Below are positions 39,777-48,659 of a stretch of DNA of 64,000 bases, piece by piece. The stretch is taken from assembly GCF_015218165.1 (NCBI RefSeq), contig NZ_CP048659.1:2666001-2730000 (forward strand), written 5' to 3'. The stretch's first letter is position 1. The number at the start of each line of letters is the position of its first letter. Below the pieces are notes generated by a model. The model saw nothing but the letters and a program-made list of their open reading frames with translations. It searched no databases and was not told the DNA's origin. The position numbers and the translations under genes were made by a program. This DNA is from Acinetobacter piscicola. GTDB taxonomy: Bacteria > Pseudomonadota > Gammaproteobacteria > Pseudomonadales > Moraxellaceae.

Positions 39777-40577
39777 ATGGCTTTAAAAACAATTTTTAAT
39801 GTTTCAGAAGAAAAAACAGCAAAATTAGCAGTTTTAATTGATGCAGATAATGCTTCAGCAAAAGATATCGAAAATATTTTAAATGAACTCACGAAATATG
39901 GTGAAGCAACGGTTAAACGTATTTATGGAAATTTTGTCAATCAAAATGGGAATTGGAAACAAGCTATCAATAGCTTAGCCATTAAACCCATGCAACAATT
40001 CGCATATACCACAGGTAAAAATGCAACCGATGGTTTTATGATTATTGATGCTATGGATTTACTCTATACAGGAAGATTTGATGGTTTTTGCCTAGTATCA
40101 AGTGATAGCGATTTCACTGCTTTAGCCATCCGCATCAAAGAACAAGGTGCAACTGTTTACGGTTTTGGTAAAAAGCAGACACCTGAAGCTTTTAGAAATG
40201 CTTGCTCACATTTCACTTATGTTGAAAATTTAAGTAATTATGAAGAACCAGTAGTAATTAAAGAACCATCTACACCTATAACAAAAGAAGTTAAACAAGA
40301 GAACATTGTTAAGGAAGCACCTAAACAGGAAATAAAAAATGATACAACCTCTACTCTACCTTTAAATATTATTAAGCAAGTTTTTGATAACCATGATACT
40401 GAATGGATTAGTGTTGCATCACTTGGTTCTCAATGGAAACTATTACAAGTAGATTTCGATCCACGTACATATGGATTTAAAAAGTTAGGTGATTTAGTAA
40501 AAGGTTTTCCTCAAATTTTTAAAACAGAAGAACGATTGAACAACGATCATAAAAATTTATATGTAAAACTTAAATAA
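39777..40577 (+). CDS. NYN-domain protein with C-terminal OST-HTH/LOTUS-like domain
   Basis: A 266-residue protein. The N-terminal NYN (PIN-like nuclease) domain, about residues 15-155, shows the acidic residues LIDADNAS, GFMIIDAMDLLY and VSSDSDFTALAI. A lysine/glutamate-rich linker (about 165-195) leads to an OST-HTH-like domain (about 200-262, SLGSQWKLLQVDF, then YGFKKLGDLVKGFP). This pairing suggests a ribonuclease with an added RNA-binding module; the target is unknown. GAGAGAAG precedes the ATG at 39777; 39750 lies in the terminator. Confidence 0.85.
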   Translation: MALKTIFNVSEEKTAKLAVLIDADNASAKDIENILNELTKYGEATVKRIYGNFVNQNGNWKQAINSLAIKPMQQFAYTTGKNATDGFMIIDAMDLLYTGRFDGFCLVSSDSDFTALAIRIKEQGATVYGFGKKQTPEAFRNACSHFTYVENLSNYEEPVVIKEPSTPITKEVKQENIVKEAPKQEIKNDTTSTLPLNIIKQVFDNHDTEWISVASLGSQWKLLQVDFDPRTYGFKKLGDLVKGFPQIFKTEERLNNDHKNLYVKLK

Positions 40578-40629
40578 TACATTTAAATATTAAAGCCATT
40601 TTTTTATATGTGACGTCTAATCTTCTCTA

Positions 40630-40650
40630 CCCCCTCTTTAAAAAAGGGGG
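40630..40650. repeat. C-rich intergenic palindrome (repeat C)
   Basis: CCCCC (40630-40634) and GGGGG (40646-40650) enclose TCTTTAAAAAA. The core CCCCCTCTTTAAA resembles CCCCCTCTTATAAAGGAAGG in the left flank of repeat A between cysD and cysN. It lies about 90 bases before the yddG-like remnant. Confidence 0.55.
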
Positions 40651-40740
40651 ATTTTGCACATTAGCCTTCTTGATATTCGTGGTTTCATCTCCTTTTTAAA
40701 GGCTGAACGTTATAACTCGCAAGAGAAAGAGCATTCAAAA

Positions 40741-41005
40741 ATGCGTAAATCACTCCCAACCTTTTACATCTCCTCATCCATGAACAAAAACCTCGCGACC
40801 CTCATCATTTTTAGCACCATCTTCCTTTGGTCAACCATTATTGGATTACTAAAAAAGTCAACGCAAACATTGGTGCAGACTTAGCCGTCCTGTTTATGTA
40901 TAGCTTAAGTGAGGTATTGCTATTTGCCCTGTTTCGTATTCCCAATTTAAAACAAATCCCACGTAAATACCTATATAGAGCAGTCGGTTTATTTATTATT
41001 AACAA
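40741..41005 (+). pseudogene. Remnant of a YddG-like aromatic amino acid exporter (DMT superfamily)
   Basis: The ATG at 40741 opens a frame with NLATLIIFSTIFLWSTIIGLLKK, the first membrane helix of YddG-type exporters. The next residues of the family, VNANIGADLAVLFMYSLSEV and on through KQIPRKYLYRAVGLFI, continue in another frame. The switch is at the six-A run 40851-40856; seven A would restore one frame, so one base was lost. After about 41000 the similarity stops: some three quarters of the protein are missing. The following bases encode a different hydrophobic tail (RIILVAKLTSITHLILLFVN) ending near 41076, perhaps the other side of a deletion. Confidence 0.75.
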
Positions 41006-41082
41006 AAGTTACGCGTATCATCCTAGTTGCAAAACTAACCTCTATCACTCACTTAATTCTGCTATTTGTTAACTAATGAAAG

Positions 41083-41132
41083 TTCTCTCTCCTTTTAGAA
41101 GATAAGAAGCACGGCTTCGCAAGGAGAGAGAT
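41083..41132. repeat. Intergenic palindromic repeat, copy B
   Basis: It starts TTCTCTCTCC and ends GGAGAGAGAT, with the inner hairpin GAAGC-ACG-GCTTC. It aligns along its length with copy A at 5771-5821. The inner stem differs at two places that change together (GCAGC/GCTGC in A, GAAGC/GCTTC in B), so base pairing is kept. Confidence 0.7.
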
Positions 41133-41162
41133 TTTTAAAATCATAAAAAAAGTAATTAAAGA

Positions 41163-41549
41163 TCAAAGCGCAGCCAAATTCTCCAACTCAGTCGCTCTAT
41201 TTGCCGTTTCATTCATCACACAATTCGCAGCTTTAACCTGAGCAATTGAGCCACCATTCGGGTCTACATAAAATTTACAATTGGCATCACGATATTTGAT
41301 CCATAAACGCTGTACTGCTTGTAATTCTTGCTTACGGGTTTTAGTCTGCTTTGACATTAAAGCGTTATAGGCTTTGTTTAAACGCGCATCCTGACGAGCA
41401 ATTTCAGCCGAAGTACACTGCACCATACCAATGGTACTGCTTGCTTTATTCATACACGCTGTGTATTGCTGACTGATTTTAGAATCAGCGTAGCTTGCTT
41501 GTAAGCCAAGCATGAATAAGGAGCTTACTATGATTAATTTTTTCATCAT
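41163..41549 (-). CDS. Exported LprI-like (DUF1311) protein
   Basis: A 128-residue protein with signal peptide (KKLIIVSSLFMLGLQASYA) and four cysteines. The LprI/DUF1311 pattern is visible as CTSAEIARQDARLNKAYNAL followed by LQAVQRLWIKYRDANC and CVMNETANRATELENL. Some members inhibit lysozyme; activity here is not proven. Its ATG overlaps the stop of the upstream gene (ATGATGA), so both are made from one mRNA. Confidence 0.85.
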   Translation of the reverse strand: MMKKLIIVSSLFMLGLQASYADSKISQQYTACMNKASSTIGMVQCTSAEIARQDARLNKAYNALMSKQTKTRKQELQAVQRLWIKYRDANCKFYVDPNGGSIAQVKAANCVMNETANRATELENLAAL

Positions 41550-42070
41550 TTATCTCTCACCACACCCAATTTATTCCAAATATCAGGGGTTAAGAATGTC
41601 ATCACCAATTTATTTAAATCGATATATTTCAACACACCATTTAACTGCTGTTTAATTTCAGGGGTTTTTAAAATTTCCTCACCAGTAATACTCCCTAGCT
41701 CTTGAAAACTCTCACCAACCGCTTGTAAACCTTCAGCCTTAATCACCGCTTGTGCTTGCGTAGAACATTGCTCCGTTAAAATGCGTTGTAAGGTTTGTGC
41801 TAAGTTTTTATCTAAAGCCGTTTTTTGTTCATCTGTGGCATGCGCAAAAGTTTTTAAATCGGGATGCTGTGCCAATGCAGTAAATGTCCATTGCAAAACG
41901 GTCGTTTTATCGGCGGCAGTCGTTGATTTCACCAAACACTCACTCAGTTGATCTACTGCCTGTCCTGCAACTGCAAATTGAGTCGTTCCCAATAAAGTAC
42001 CAACCAATAACGCAGATTTTGCATAATGTAAAATTGTTTGATTTAAATGAGAAAAAACAAACTGTGACAT
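41546..42070 (-). CDS. Exported protein of unknown function, coupled to the LprI-like gene
   Basis: A 174-residue protein with an unusually long N-terminal region before a signal-like hydrophobic stretch (SALLVGTLLGTTQFAVAG, about residues 19-36). The mature part is helical with two cysteines (SECLVKSTTAADKTTVLQW and TEQCSTQAQAVIKAEG). I do not recognise a family. Translational coupling with the LprI-like gene suggests a shared envelope role. It is divergent from the TauE-like gene. Confidence 0.7.
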   Translation of the reverse strand: MSQFVFSHLNQTILHYAKSALLVGTLLGTTQFAVAGQAVDQLSECLVKSTTAADKTTVLQWTFTALAQHPDLKTFAHATDEQKTALDKNLAQTLQRILTEQCSTQAQAVIKAEGLQAVGESFQELGSITGEEILKTPEIKQQLNGVLKYIDLNKLVMTFLTPDIWNKLGVVRDK

Positions 42071-42336
42071 AGATCAAATTCCAATAAAATATGCTTTCTT
42101 TGTAGCATAATTTATTGAAATAGACCTGTTAGAACTATGTAACTTATGTGAAGAATAAGTTCAGTTTTATATCAAGATTCAATTTTTCATAAAGTACAAA
42201 TAGATCACCTGTTATTTGATGAAAAATACGTTCAATGATCAAAATCATTTAAAATAAAAGTCTATTTAAATCGATAAAGTTGCATGTCTAAATTTCTATC
42301 TCTACGATTTTATGTCTTCATTGCTTGGCATAACAT

Positions 42337-43068
42337 ATGATTTGGGTCGTTTTTTGTATCGGTGCCATGCTTGCTGGTTTTGTACAAGGTTTAACAGGTT
42401 TTGCTTTCGCCTTGATCGCTATGTCATGTTGGATCTGGGTGCTTCCCGCACAAGTTGCGGCACCATTATTAGTCTTTGCATCTCTTTGGAGTCATTGCAT
42501 TTCACTTGGCAAAGAACAAAAACACACATTACCCTTTTGTTTGGTCAAGCCGTATATCTTTGCAGGTTTAATTGGCGTTCCGCTTGGTACAGCACTTTTA
42601 CATTATATTCACCAAGATATTTTTAAAATTGTGTTAGGTGTATTTCTCATTTTTTGGTGCCCAATCATCTATTTTGCACCCGCCTTACCACGACTCAAAA
42701 AAATGGGCAAAACTGCTGACCGTATCGTTGGATTTCTCGGTGGGATCTTGGGCGGCTTAGGCGGTTTCTGTGGCGCACTGCCTTCCGCGTGGGTCATGCT
42801 CAAACAACTCTCTAAAGAGCAACAACGTTATATCCTGCGACACTTTAATTTTGCCATTCAATTATTCACCTTATTGGTTTATCTTTGGCATGGCACGCTC
42901 AATAGCAGTCATCTTTCTTATATTATTGTTTTGATGATTACCGTCAGCATGCCTGCAATTTTAGGTGCACAATTGTTTTATAAAATTTCTGAACAACAAT
43001 TTAAACAAATTGTGCTTAGTTTATTATTTATGTCTGGTCTATTTTTAAGCACTTCTACACTGCTATAA
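42337..43068 (+). CDS. TauE/SafE (TSUP) family membrane transporter
   Basis: A 243-residue integral membrane protein with about eight hydrophobic segments. The TSUP signature appears twice: AGFVQGLTGFAFALIAMS near the start and GFLGGILGGLGGFCGALPSAW in the middle. Family members move sulfite, sulfonates or small organic anions. The substrate cannot be told here, although sulfur genes are elsewhere in the window. The 42337 start gives the family N-terminus; a frame at 42312 is a shadow. Confidence 0.88.
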   Translation: MIWVVFCIGAMLAGFVQGLTGFAFALIAMSCWIWVLPAQVAAPLLVFASLWSHCISLGKEQKHTLPFCLVKPYIFAGLIGVPLGTALLHYIHQDIFKIVLGVFLIFWCPIIYFAPALPRLKKMGKTADRIVGFLGGILGGLGGFCGALPSAWVMLKQLSKEQQRYILRHFNFAIQLFTLLVYLWHGTLNSSHLSYIIVLMITVSMPAILGAQLFYKISEQQFKQIVLSLLFMSGLFLSTSTLL

Positions 43069-43200
43069 ATATTTACTTACAATTTTAAATAAACCCTAAG
43101 ACAAAAGATGATCAATATGTCAATTTTTAATCAAATTTAGCTATTTAATTCAAAATATTACGCATATAATTTCAATCCTCATTTTTATACTACTAATGTG

Positions 43201-43560
43201 ATGAAATCCTCATTTTTGTTAAGTTTAGCTGTCATCTTAACAGGTTGTGCTATCGGCACATCTAGCGAAATAAAATCAGCAGAAAAATTACTCAGTCAAT
43301 TTGAATGTAAAAATATCGAAAGCGCAGAACTGGCACATAGTCCCATCACCTCTTACCATGAGCGTTCTCTTGCAGTAAGCCGTGAAAAAGCCATGTCATA
43401 TATTGATAGCTATAAATCAGGTGATGTTTTATTTCAAATTCCATTAGATCATGTTGTACAACAACAATATGATGTATATAAATCTTCTTGTGAGGCTTTA
43501 GGTGGCGTGCAAAGTGAAAAAATATCTACACAAATAAATGAAAATCTTGAAAAGGAATAA
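43201..43560 (+). CDS. Small lipoprotein of unknown function
   Basis: A 119-residue protein with a lipoprotein signal (SSFLLSLAVILTGC, lipid-attached C16). The mature part is short, polar and helical, with two further cysteines (FECKNIESAE and KSSCEALGGVQ) that could form a disulfide. I do not recognise a family. The ATG at 43201 follows directly on a GTG in frame. About 210 gene-free bases follow it. Confidence 0.7.
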   Translation: MKSSFLLSLAVILTGCAIGTSSEIKSAEKLLSQFECKNIESAELAHSPITSYHERSLAVSREKAMSYIDSYKSGDVLFQIPLDHVVQQQYDVYKSSCEALGGVQSEKISTQINENLEKE

Positions 43561-43777
43561 AAGACCAATTTCATAAAAAGCTGTGGTTATGCCTCATTTA
43601 AATCTCTGTGCTGTGGCGTTCCAAAAAACCACCAAAGTCATCAAACAAAAATTACAACTTCGTTTACAGCACATGCTATTACCGACGTAAACACACCTAA
43701 CAGCAGATCAAAAATTATTTATAGAATAATGAGAAAAAAGACAGAATAAACCCTGTCTTTTATTTTTACTTGACTAT

Positions 43778-44365
43778 TTATTTATCAGTATAATAACGTG
43801 TATCAACACTAAATAATTCAGGGAATTTTGGATTGATTTGTGCATAAAATGCCATGATTTCTGCCATATCTTTTTCATAATCTCCTGATGGATAAACAAT
43901 CTTTCCAATACCTGTTTTTTTCTTGTCATAGTCCATGTAAGCCAATGCAATCGGTACACCTGCATTGACAGCAACATGATAAAAACCTGTTTTCCATTTT
44001 TCTTGTTTTGAACGTGTCCCTTCAGGTGTCACCAACATCACTAATTTAGGATGCGTTTTAAATAAATCCGTCATAAGCTCAACCATACTTGGGCGTGCTT
44101 CACCTTCTTTTTTAGGTCGACGATCGATACCAATTCCTCCCATTGCCCGAACAAATGGTCCAAATGGAAATTTCATATAGCTATCTTTAATGGTAATACG
44201 TACATTCACGCCTAAAGCTTTCAGTGCTAAACGTGCATATAAAGCATCCCAATTACTGGTATGTGGCGCTGCAATCATGACACATTGATCAATGGTTAAA
44301 TCCCAATGATTATCAATTTCCCACCCCATTGCCCCAAGACTTTGTTCTGCCAATTTTTCGAACAT
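43778..44365 (-). CDS. PlsC-like 1-acylglycerol-3-phosphate acyltransferase family protein
   Basis: A 195-residue acyltransferase. The catalytic HX4D motif is HTSNWD at residues 35-40, and the acceptor-binding region shows GIGIDRRPKKEGE and VTPEGTRSKQEKWKTGFY. It lacks the N-terminal membrane helix of PlsC itself and is shorter, so the exact acceptor is open. It is monocistronic; no terminator hairpin of note follows. Confidence 0.88.
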   Translation of the reverse strand: MFEKLAEQSLGAMGWEIDNHWDLTIDQCVMIAAPHTSNWDALYARLALKALGVNVRITIKDSYMKFPFGPFVRAMGGIGIDRRPKKEGEARPSMVELMTDLFKTHPKLVMLVTPEGTRSKQEKWKTGFYHVAVNAGVPIALAYMDYDKKKTGIGKIVYPSGDYEKDMAEIMAFYAQINPKFPELFSVDTRYYTDK

Positions 44366-44733
44366 GACAATTCCGCACTTATAAAGATAAAAATTTCGCG
44401 GATTGTAACAATATCATCATAATATAAAACTTAAATTTGATTATTTTTCAAACAATTAAATCACATTTGTACATTATATTTTTCCAAATGATTTTTATCT
44501 TAAAGTTTTGATTTAATCCAACATATTCTAGATGTAAATTTTGCGTATATTGAGAATTAATCTATAAAAATCCATCATCTCTTTTTTGTAATAAATCATT
44601 TTAAATCTGACTTATTTTAGTTCTACTTACCAATCATACTTATACAAAATCACCAAAGTGCTTACATTTATTGTCTATTTTCCCAAAAAGAAAACTTTTA
44701 AATTTTGGAATATCTTTATAGTGAGTAAATAGT
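44366..44733. other. Gene-free AT-rich region between divergent genes
   Basis: These 368 bases separate the acyltransferase and the NlpE-like lipoprotein. I see no open frame with a ribosome binding site and no strong hairpin. Promoters for both genes must be here. Confidence 0.5.
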
Positions 44734-45219
44734 ATGAAAAAAACAGTACTTATTTTAATATTATCAGGTCTTGTTTTGACAGCTTGTTCCAAATCTACTG
44801 AAAAAAATACAGACCAAGTCGAAAATAAAACACAAGCTACTACAACCCAGACTCAAACAACAACTGCAGCGGACTCTGCTCATCAAGCAGAAAATAGTTT
44901 GGACTGGGCAGGAAAATATAAAGGTTTACTCCCTTGTGCTGACTGTGAAGGCATAGAAACGGAATTAACATTAAATGCAGATAAAACCTATGAATTAGAA
45001 GAAGAATACAAAGGCGGCAAAGGTGACGAGAAAAAATTTGAATCTAAAGGCAAGTTTACTTTTGATTCAACAGGCTCAATCATTACTTTAGATAAAAATG
45101 CAGATGAACGAAAATTCTTTGTAGGAGAAAATTTTCTTGAGGCGCGCAATCGTGAAACAGGTACAAAAATTGAAGGTCCTATCGCTGAACATTATAAATT
45201 AGCAAAAGAATTAAATTAA
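44734..45219 (+). CDS. NlpE-like copper resistance lipoprotein
   Basis: A 161-residue outer-membrane lipoprotein with lipobox LTAC (C18). A low-complexity threonine/glutamine linker (about residues 31-50) leads to an NlpE N-terminal domain (about 57-155). The NlpE pattern is YKGLLPCADCEGIETEL with the metal- or disulfide-forming CADC at 68-71, then LNADKTYELEEEY. Only the N-terminal domain of E. coli NlpE is present. In E. coli, NlpE activates the Cpx response; whether that holds here is unknown. Confidence 0.88.
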   Translation: MKKTVLILILSGLVLTACSKSTEKNTDQVENKTQATTTQTQTTTAADSAHQAENSLDWAGKYKGLLPCADCEGIETELTLNADKTYELEEEYKGGKGDEKKFESKGKFTFDSTGSIITLDKNADERKFFVGENFLEARNRETGTKIEGPIAEHYKLAKELN

Positions 45220-45270
45220 TTCATCTTGGTCTAATTCATTACAACTTATTTACAATGATGAGATCACAAT

Positions 45271-45298
45271 AAAAAACCCAGCTTTCGCTGGGTTTTTT
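45271..45298. terminator. Bidirectional terminator between the NlpE-like gene and aceA
   Basis: ACCCAGC (45277-45283) and GCTGGGT (45287-45293) form a stem, flanked by six A and six T. Confidence 0.9.
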
Positions 45299-45314
45299 CG
45301 AATCAGTTCGCGAC

Positions 45315-46919
45315 TTAGTGAGCAGCGAATTGGTTCATTGTGTTTTTAGCATCGTCGTGTGCTTTAAGCGCGTTATCACCAGAGAAGATTTCTTTGTGAT
45401 CATCACCGATGTCCGAACCAGCCATTGCCTGGTGTTTAACACAAGCGATACCGCCACGGATTTCTTTACGTTGTACGCCAGCAACATAAGCCAACATACC
45501 TTCAGAACCGAAGTAACCTTGAGCAAGCTCATGCGTAGAAAGAGCAGCTGTGTGGTAAGTCGGAAGTGTGATCAAGTGATGGAACACACCCGCTTCACGA
45601 GAAGCATCCGCTTGGAATGTACGTACTTTTTCATCAGCATCAGCAGCTAATTCAGTGTTATCGTACTCAGCGCTCATTAATTTAGCGCGGTCGTATGCAG
45701 ATACGTCTTTACCTTCAGCAACCCAACGATCGTACGCTTGTTGACGGAAGTTTAATGTCCAGTTGAATGATGGAGAGTTGTTATAAACAAGTTTCGCATT
45801 TGGAACAACTTCACGTACACGGTTAACCATGTGAGCAATTTCTTCAACGTTAGGCGTTGCAGTTTCGATCCAAAGAAGGTCAGCACCGTTTTGTAAGCTA
45901 GTTACACAGTCAAGTACAACACGGTCAATTTGAGTACCTTCACGGAATTGATATAAACCAGAAGCTAAACGCTTAGGACGGTGTAATTTACCATCACGTT
46001 TGATCAAGATTTCATCTTCTTGAGCATCAGCAATATCAATTTCAACAGTGTCTAAGTAGCTGATGTATTGAGAAGCAATGTCACCTGGCTCTTTAACCAC
46101 TGGGATTTTTTGAGTCAAGTCAGCGCCTTCAGAGTCAGTACGTGCAACGATGATACCGTCGTCAAGACCCATTTCTAAGAATGCATAACGTAATGCGTGG
46201 ATTTTAGCGATGAAGTCTTCGTGTGGAACAGTTACTTTACCAGCTTGGTGACCACATTGTTTTGCATCAGATACTTGGTTTTCGATTTGTAGTGCACAAG
46301 CACCAGCTTCGATCATTTTCTTAGCAAGTAAGTAAGTTGCTTCTTCGTTACCGAAACCAGCATCGATGTCCGCAATAATTGGCACAACGTGAGTTTCAAA
46401 GTTATCGATTTGTGCAGTGATTTCAGCAGCTTTTGCAGTATCACCAGCATCTTGTGCTTTTTTAAGCGCACGGAATAAATCGTTTAATTCTTTTGCGTCA
46501 GCTTGACGAAGGAAAGTATAGATTTCTTCGATCAATGCAGGAACTGAAGTTTTTTCATGCATAGATTGGTCAGGAAGTGGACCAAACTCTGAACGAAGCG
46601 CAGCTACCATCCAGCCTGAAAGATAGATATAACGTTTGTTTGTAGTACCGAAGTATTTTTTGTTCGCAATCATTTTTTGTTGTGCGATGAAACCGTGCCA
46701 GCAACCTAATGATTGAGTGTATTTGCTAGAATCAGCATCATACTCAGCCATATCACGACGCATAATCGCAGCTGTGTATTTCGCAATGTCTAAACCAGTT
46801 TTGAAACGGTTTTGCATTTGCATACGTGCAGCATCTTCAGGACTGATGTCTGCCCAAGTGTTGCCGAATTTTGCTTTTAATTCGCGGATTGCATCAATCG
46901 CTGTTTGGTATGTAGTCAT
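45315..46919 (-). CDS. aceA: Isocitrate lyase, long form
   Basis: Splits isocitrate into glyoxylate and succinate, the first step of the glyoxylate shunt, needed for growth on acetate, fatty acids or alkanes. The catalytic loop is KQCGHQAGKV at residues 220-229, with K-Q-C-G-H in place of the K-K-C-G-H of the short E. coli type. The metal site IIADIDAGFGN is at 181-191. At 534 residues it belongs to the long class known from Pseudomonas and Acinetobacter. Malate synthase is not in the window. Its upstream region is long (625 bases) and shared with a LysR regulator. Confidence 0.96.
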   Translation of the reverse strand: MTTYQTAIDAIRELKAKFGNTWADISPEDAARMQMQNRFKTGLDIAKYTAAIMRRDMAEYDADSSKYTQSLGCWHGFIAQQKMIANKKYFGTTNKRYIYLSGWMVAALRSEFGPLPDQSMHEKTSVPALIEEIYTFLRQADAKELNDLFRALKKAQDAGDTAKAAEITAQIDNFETHVVPIIADIDAGFGNEEATYLLAKKMIEAGACALQIENQVSDAKQCGHQAGKVTVPHEDFIAKIHALRYAFLEMGLDDGIIVARTDSEGADLTQKIPVVKEPGDIASQYISYLDTVEIDIADAQEDEILIKRDGKLHRPKRLASGLYQFREGTQIDRVVLDCVTSLQNGADLLWIETATPNVEEIAHMVNRVREVVPNAKLVYNNSPSFNWTLNFRQQAYDRWVAEGKDVSAYDRAKLMSAEYDNTELAADADEKVRTFQADASREAGVFHHLITLPTYHTAALSTHELAQGYFGSEGMLAYVAGVQRKEIRGGIACVKHQAMAGSDIGDDHKEIFSGDNALKAHDDAKNTMNQFAAH

Positions 46920-47544
46920 GATTTTTTCCTGTCTTAATATTAGGATTTCATCCCATCGAATCGCTAAATCTAGTACTATCTATTTGTTCAGATTTAGTAC
47001 GCTTCGTTGTTATGGACTTAGCTTAGAGTGACTTCTAAAATTAATCCAATATTTTGCGTTAATTCTCAGTATTTATTTAAAAAATATGTAGATCAAAGTC
47101 GTATTATAATTATATTACAAAATATTAATTCATTGTTTTTATTTAAATTAAAAATTAAACAACTTTTTAATTTTGTGTAATTTTCATGCATTTTTAAATT
47201 TTAAACCGCATTATACTTAAGTCTTGGGGCGGCAAAAAATTGTTGAAATTGTCTTTTAAATACCTATTTATTCACAGCCGATAATTTCGACTGCAAAAAA
47301 TATATATTTTTCACACCATATATAGAGCAATAAAATACTATGGTTCAATGTAAATTAACTTTATAGAGGTTAAAATCATTAGAAATGAACGATTGCTTTA
47401 TTAGGCGATCACTTCAAGTAGATTGACCACACTAGAATCTAGAATAAAGTCAAAGCTGAGTTTTTTTATCTCGATTTAACACAAAACTATTTGCTTATGG
47501 CATAATCCTCGTGATTTTAAAAATTTATTTTCGGTATTTTTTAT
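46920..47544. other. Long regulatory region between aceA and a LysR-type gene
   Basis: 625 gene-free bases, very AT-rich at 47080-47220. No open frame with a ribosome binding site was found. It holds the control region of aceA on the left and of the LysR gene on the right. An inverted repeat of the LysR-box type at 47419-47441 is listed separately. Confidence 0.55.
47419..47441. promoter_or_regulatory. Possible LysR-type operator
   Basis: TAGATT (47419-47424) and AATCTA (47436-47441) form an inverted repeat with an 11-base spacer, the T-N11-A layout of LysR-type binding sites. It lies 104 bases before the LysR gene start, where autoregulatory sites often are. Confidence 0.4.
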
Positions 47545-48534
47545 ATGAATCTTGAGCGGGTTGATCTCAATCTCTTAATTTATCTTGATGTGTTGTTACG
47601 TGAAAAAAATGTTACACGTGCAGCAGAGCAATTGGGTGTCACTCAACCGGCAATGAGTAATATTTTACGTCGTTTACGTAATTTGTTTAATGATCCACTT
47701 TTGATTCGTTCTTCTGAAGGGATGACTCCGACAGAACGTGCTTTAGAATTACAGCCTCGTATTCGAGATGCGCTCTCAGATTTATCCATGATTTTGGAAC
47801 CCCGTACCGAGTTCCGACCTTATACATCTAATCGTGTTTTTCGTATCATGACCTCTGACTATGCTGAAGCAACTTTAGTGCCTCGCCTTGTCAAAGCCTT
47901 ACGTTCTGAAGCACCGAATGTGGTACTCGACTTTTTAACACCGAGTGATGTGTCCTATCGTGATATGGAACAAGGAAAAGTTGATTTAGCCATTAACCGT
48001 TTTAATGAAATTCCACAAAGTTTTCACCAAGTTTTAGTATGGCGTGATAGCTTCTCTTGTCTTTTAAATGGGAAACACCCTGCTGCCAATAATTTAAACT
48101 TAAAAAGTTATTTAGATGCACAACATATTTGGGTATCTAAAACAGGTATGGGCGTTGGCTTTGGCGTAAATCCTGAGAAACAAGCAGGCTTAGGTTGGAT
48201 TGATCAAGCACTTGAGCGGATTGGTCAAAAACGTAAAATTTCGGTATTTACCCGTCATTATCAAATGCCTGCGTTATTGGCATCTAATGTTGACTTAGTT
48301 GCCACTCTCCCGACTCGTATTGCACGTTTACAAGCCAAAAGCCAAAACTTATTAATCAAAGATCCACCGTTTTATATTCCAGAGTTTGAGTTAAAAATGG
48401 CTTGGTGTCCTTTACTTCACCATCATCCTGCACATCGTTGGTTACGCCAACTTATTTTATATGTTGCACGTCAAATGATCGAAGAAGAAAATCGTGAATT
48501 TATGTTGAATAACTCACAATTTTCACATTATTAA
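47545..48534 (+). CDS. LysR-family transcriptional regulator
   Basis: A 329-residue regulator with an N-terminal winged helix (residues 1-65; VTRAAEQLGVTQPAMSNILRRLR) and a substrate-binding domain. The opening LERVDLNLLIYLDVLLREKN is typical of the NodD/LeuO-like branch. The effector is unknown. It is divergent from aceA, so it may regulate isocitrate lyase, itself or both; that rests only on position. Confidence 0.9.
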   Translation: MNLERVDLNLLIYLDVLLREKNVTRAAEQLGVTQPAMSNILRRLRNLFNDPLLIRSSEGMTPTERALELQPRIRDALSDLSMILEPRTEFRPYTSNRVFRIMTSDYAEATLVPRLVKALRSEAPNVVLDFLTPSDVSYRDMEQGKVDLAINRFNEIPQSFHQVLVWRDSFSCLLNGKHPAANNLNLKSYLDAQHIWVSKTGMGVGFGVNPEKQAGLGWIDQALERIGQKRKISVFTRHYQMPALLASNVDLVATLPTRIARLQAKSQNLLIKDPPFYIPEFELKMAWCPLLHHHPAHRWLRQLILYVARQMIEEENREFMLNNSQFSHY

Positions 48535-48659
48535 TGATCTAATTATTACGATTCTTCATTTTCAGCTTATACTAAGCACCCAAGAGGATAAATAATTTAT
48601 GCTCTTGGGTGCTTTTGTGTTAAAAATATTCATAATAATCAAGATCCACAGGTGGATTC

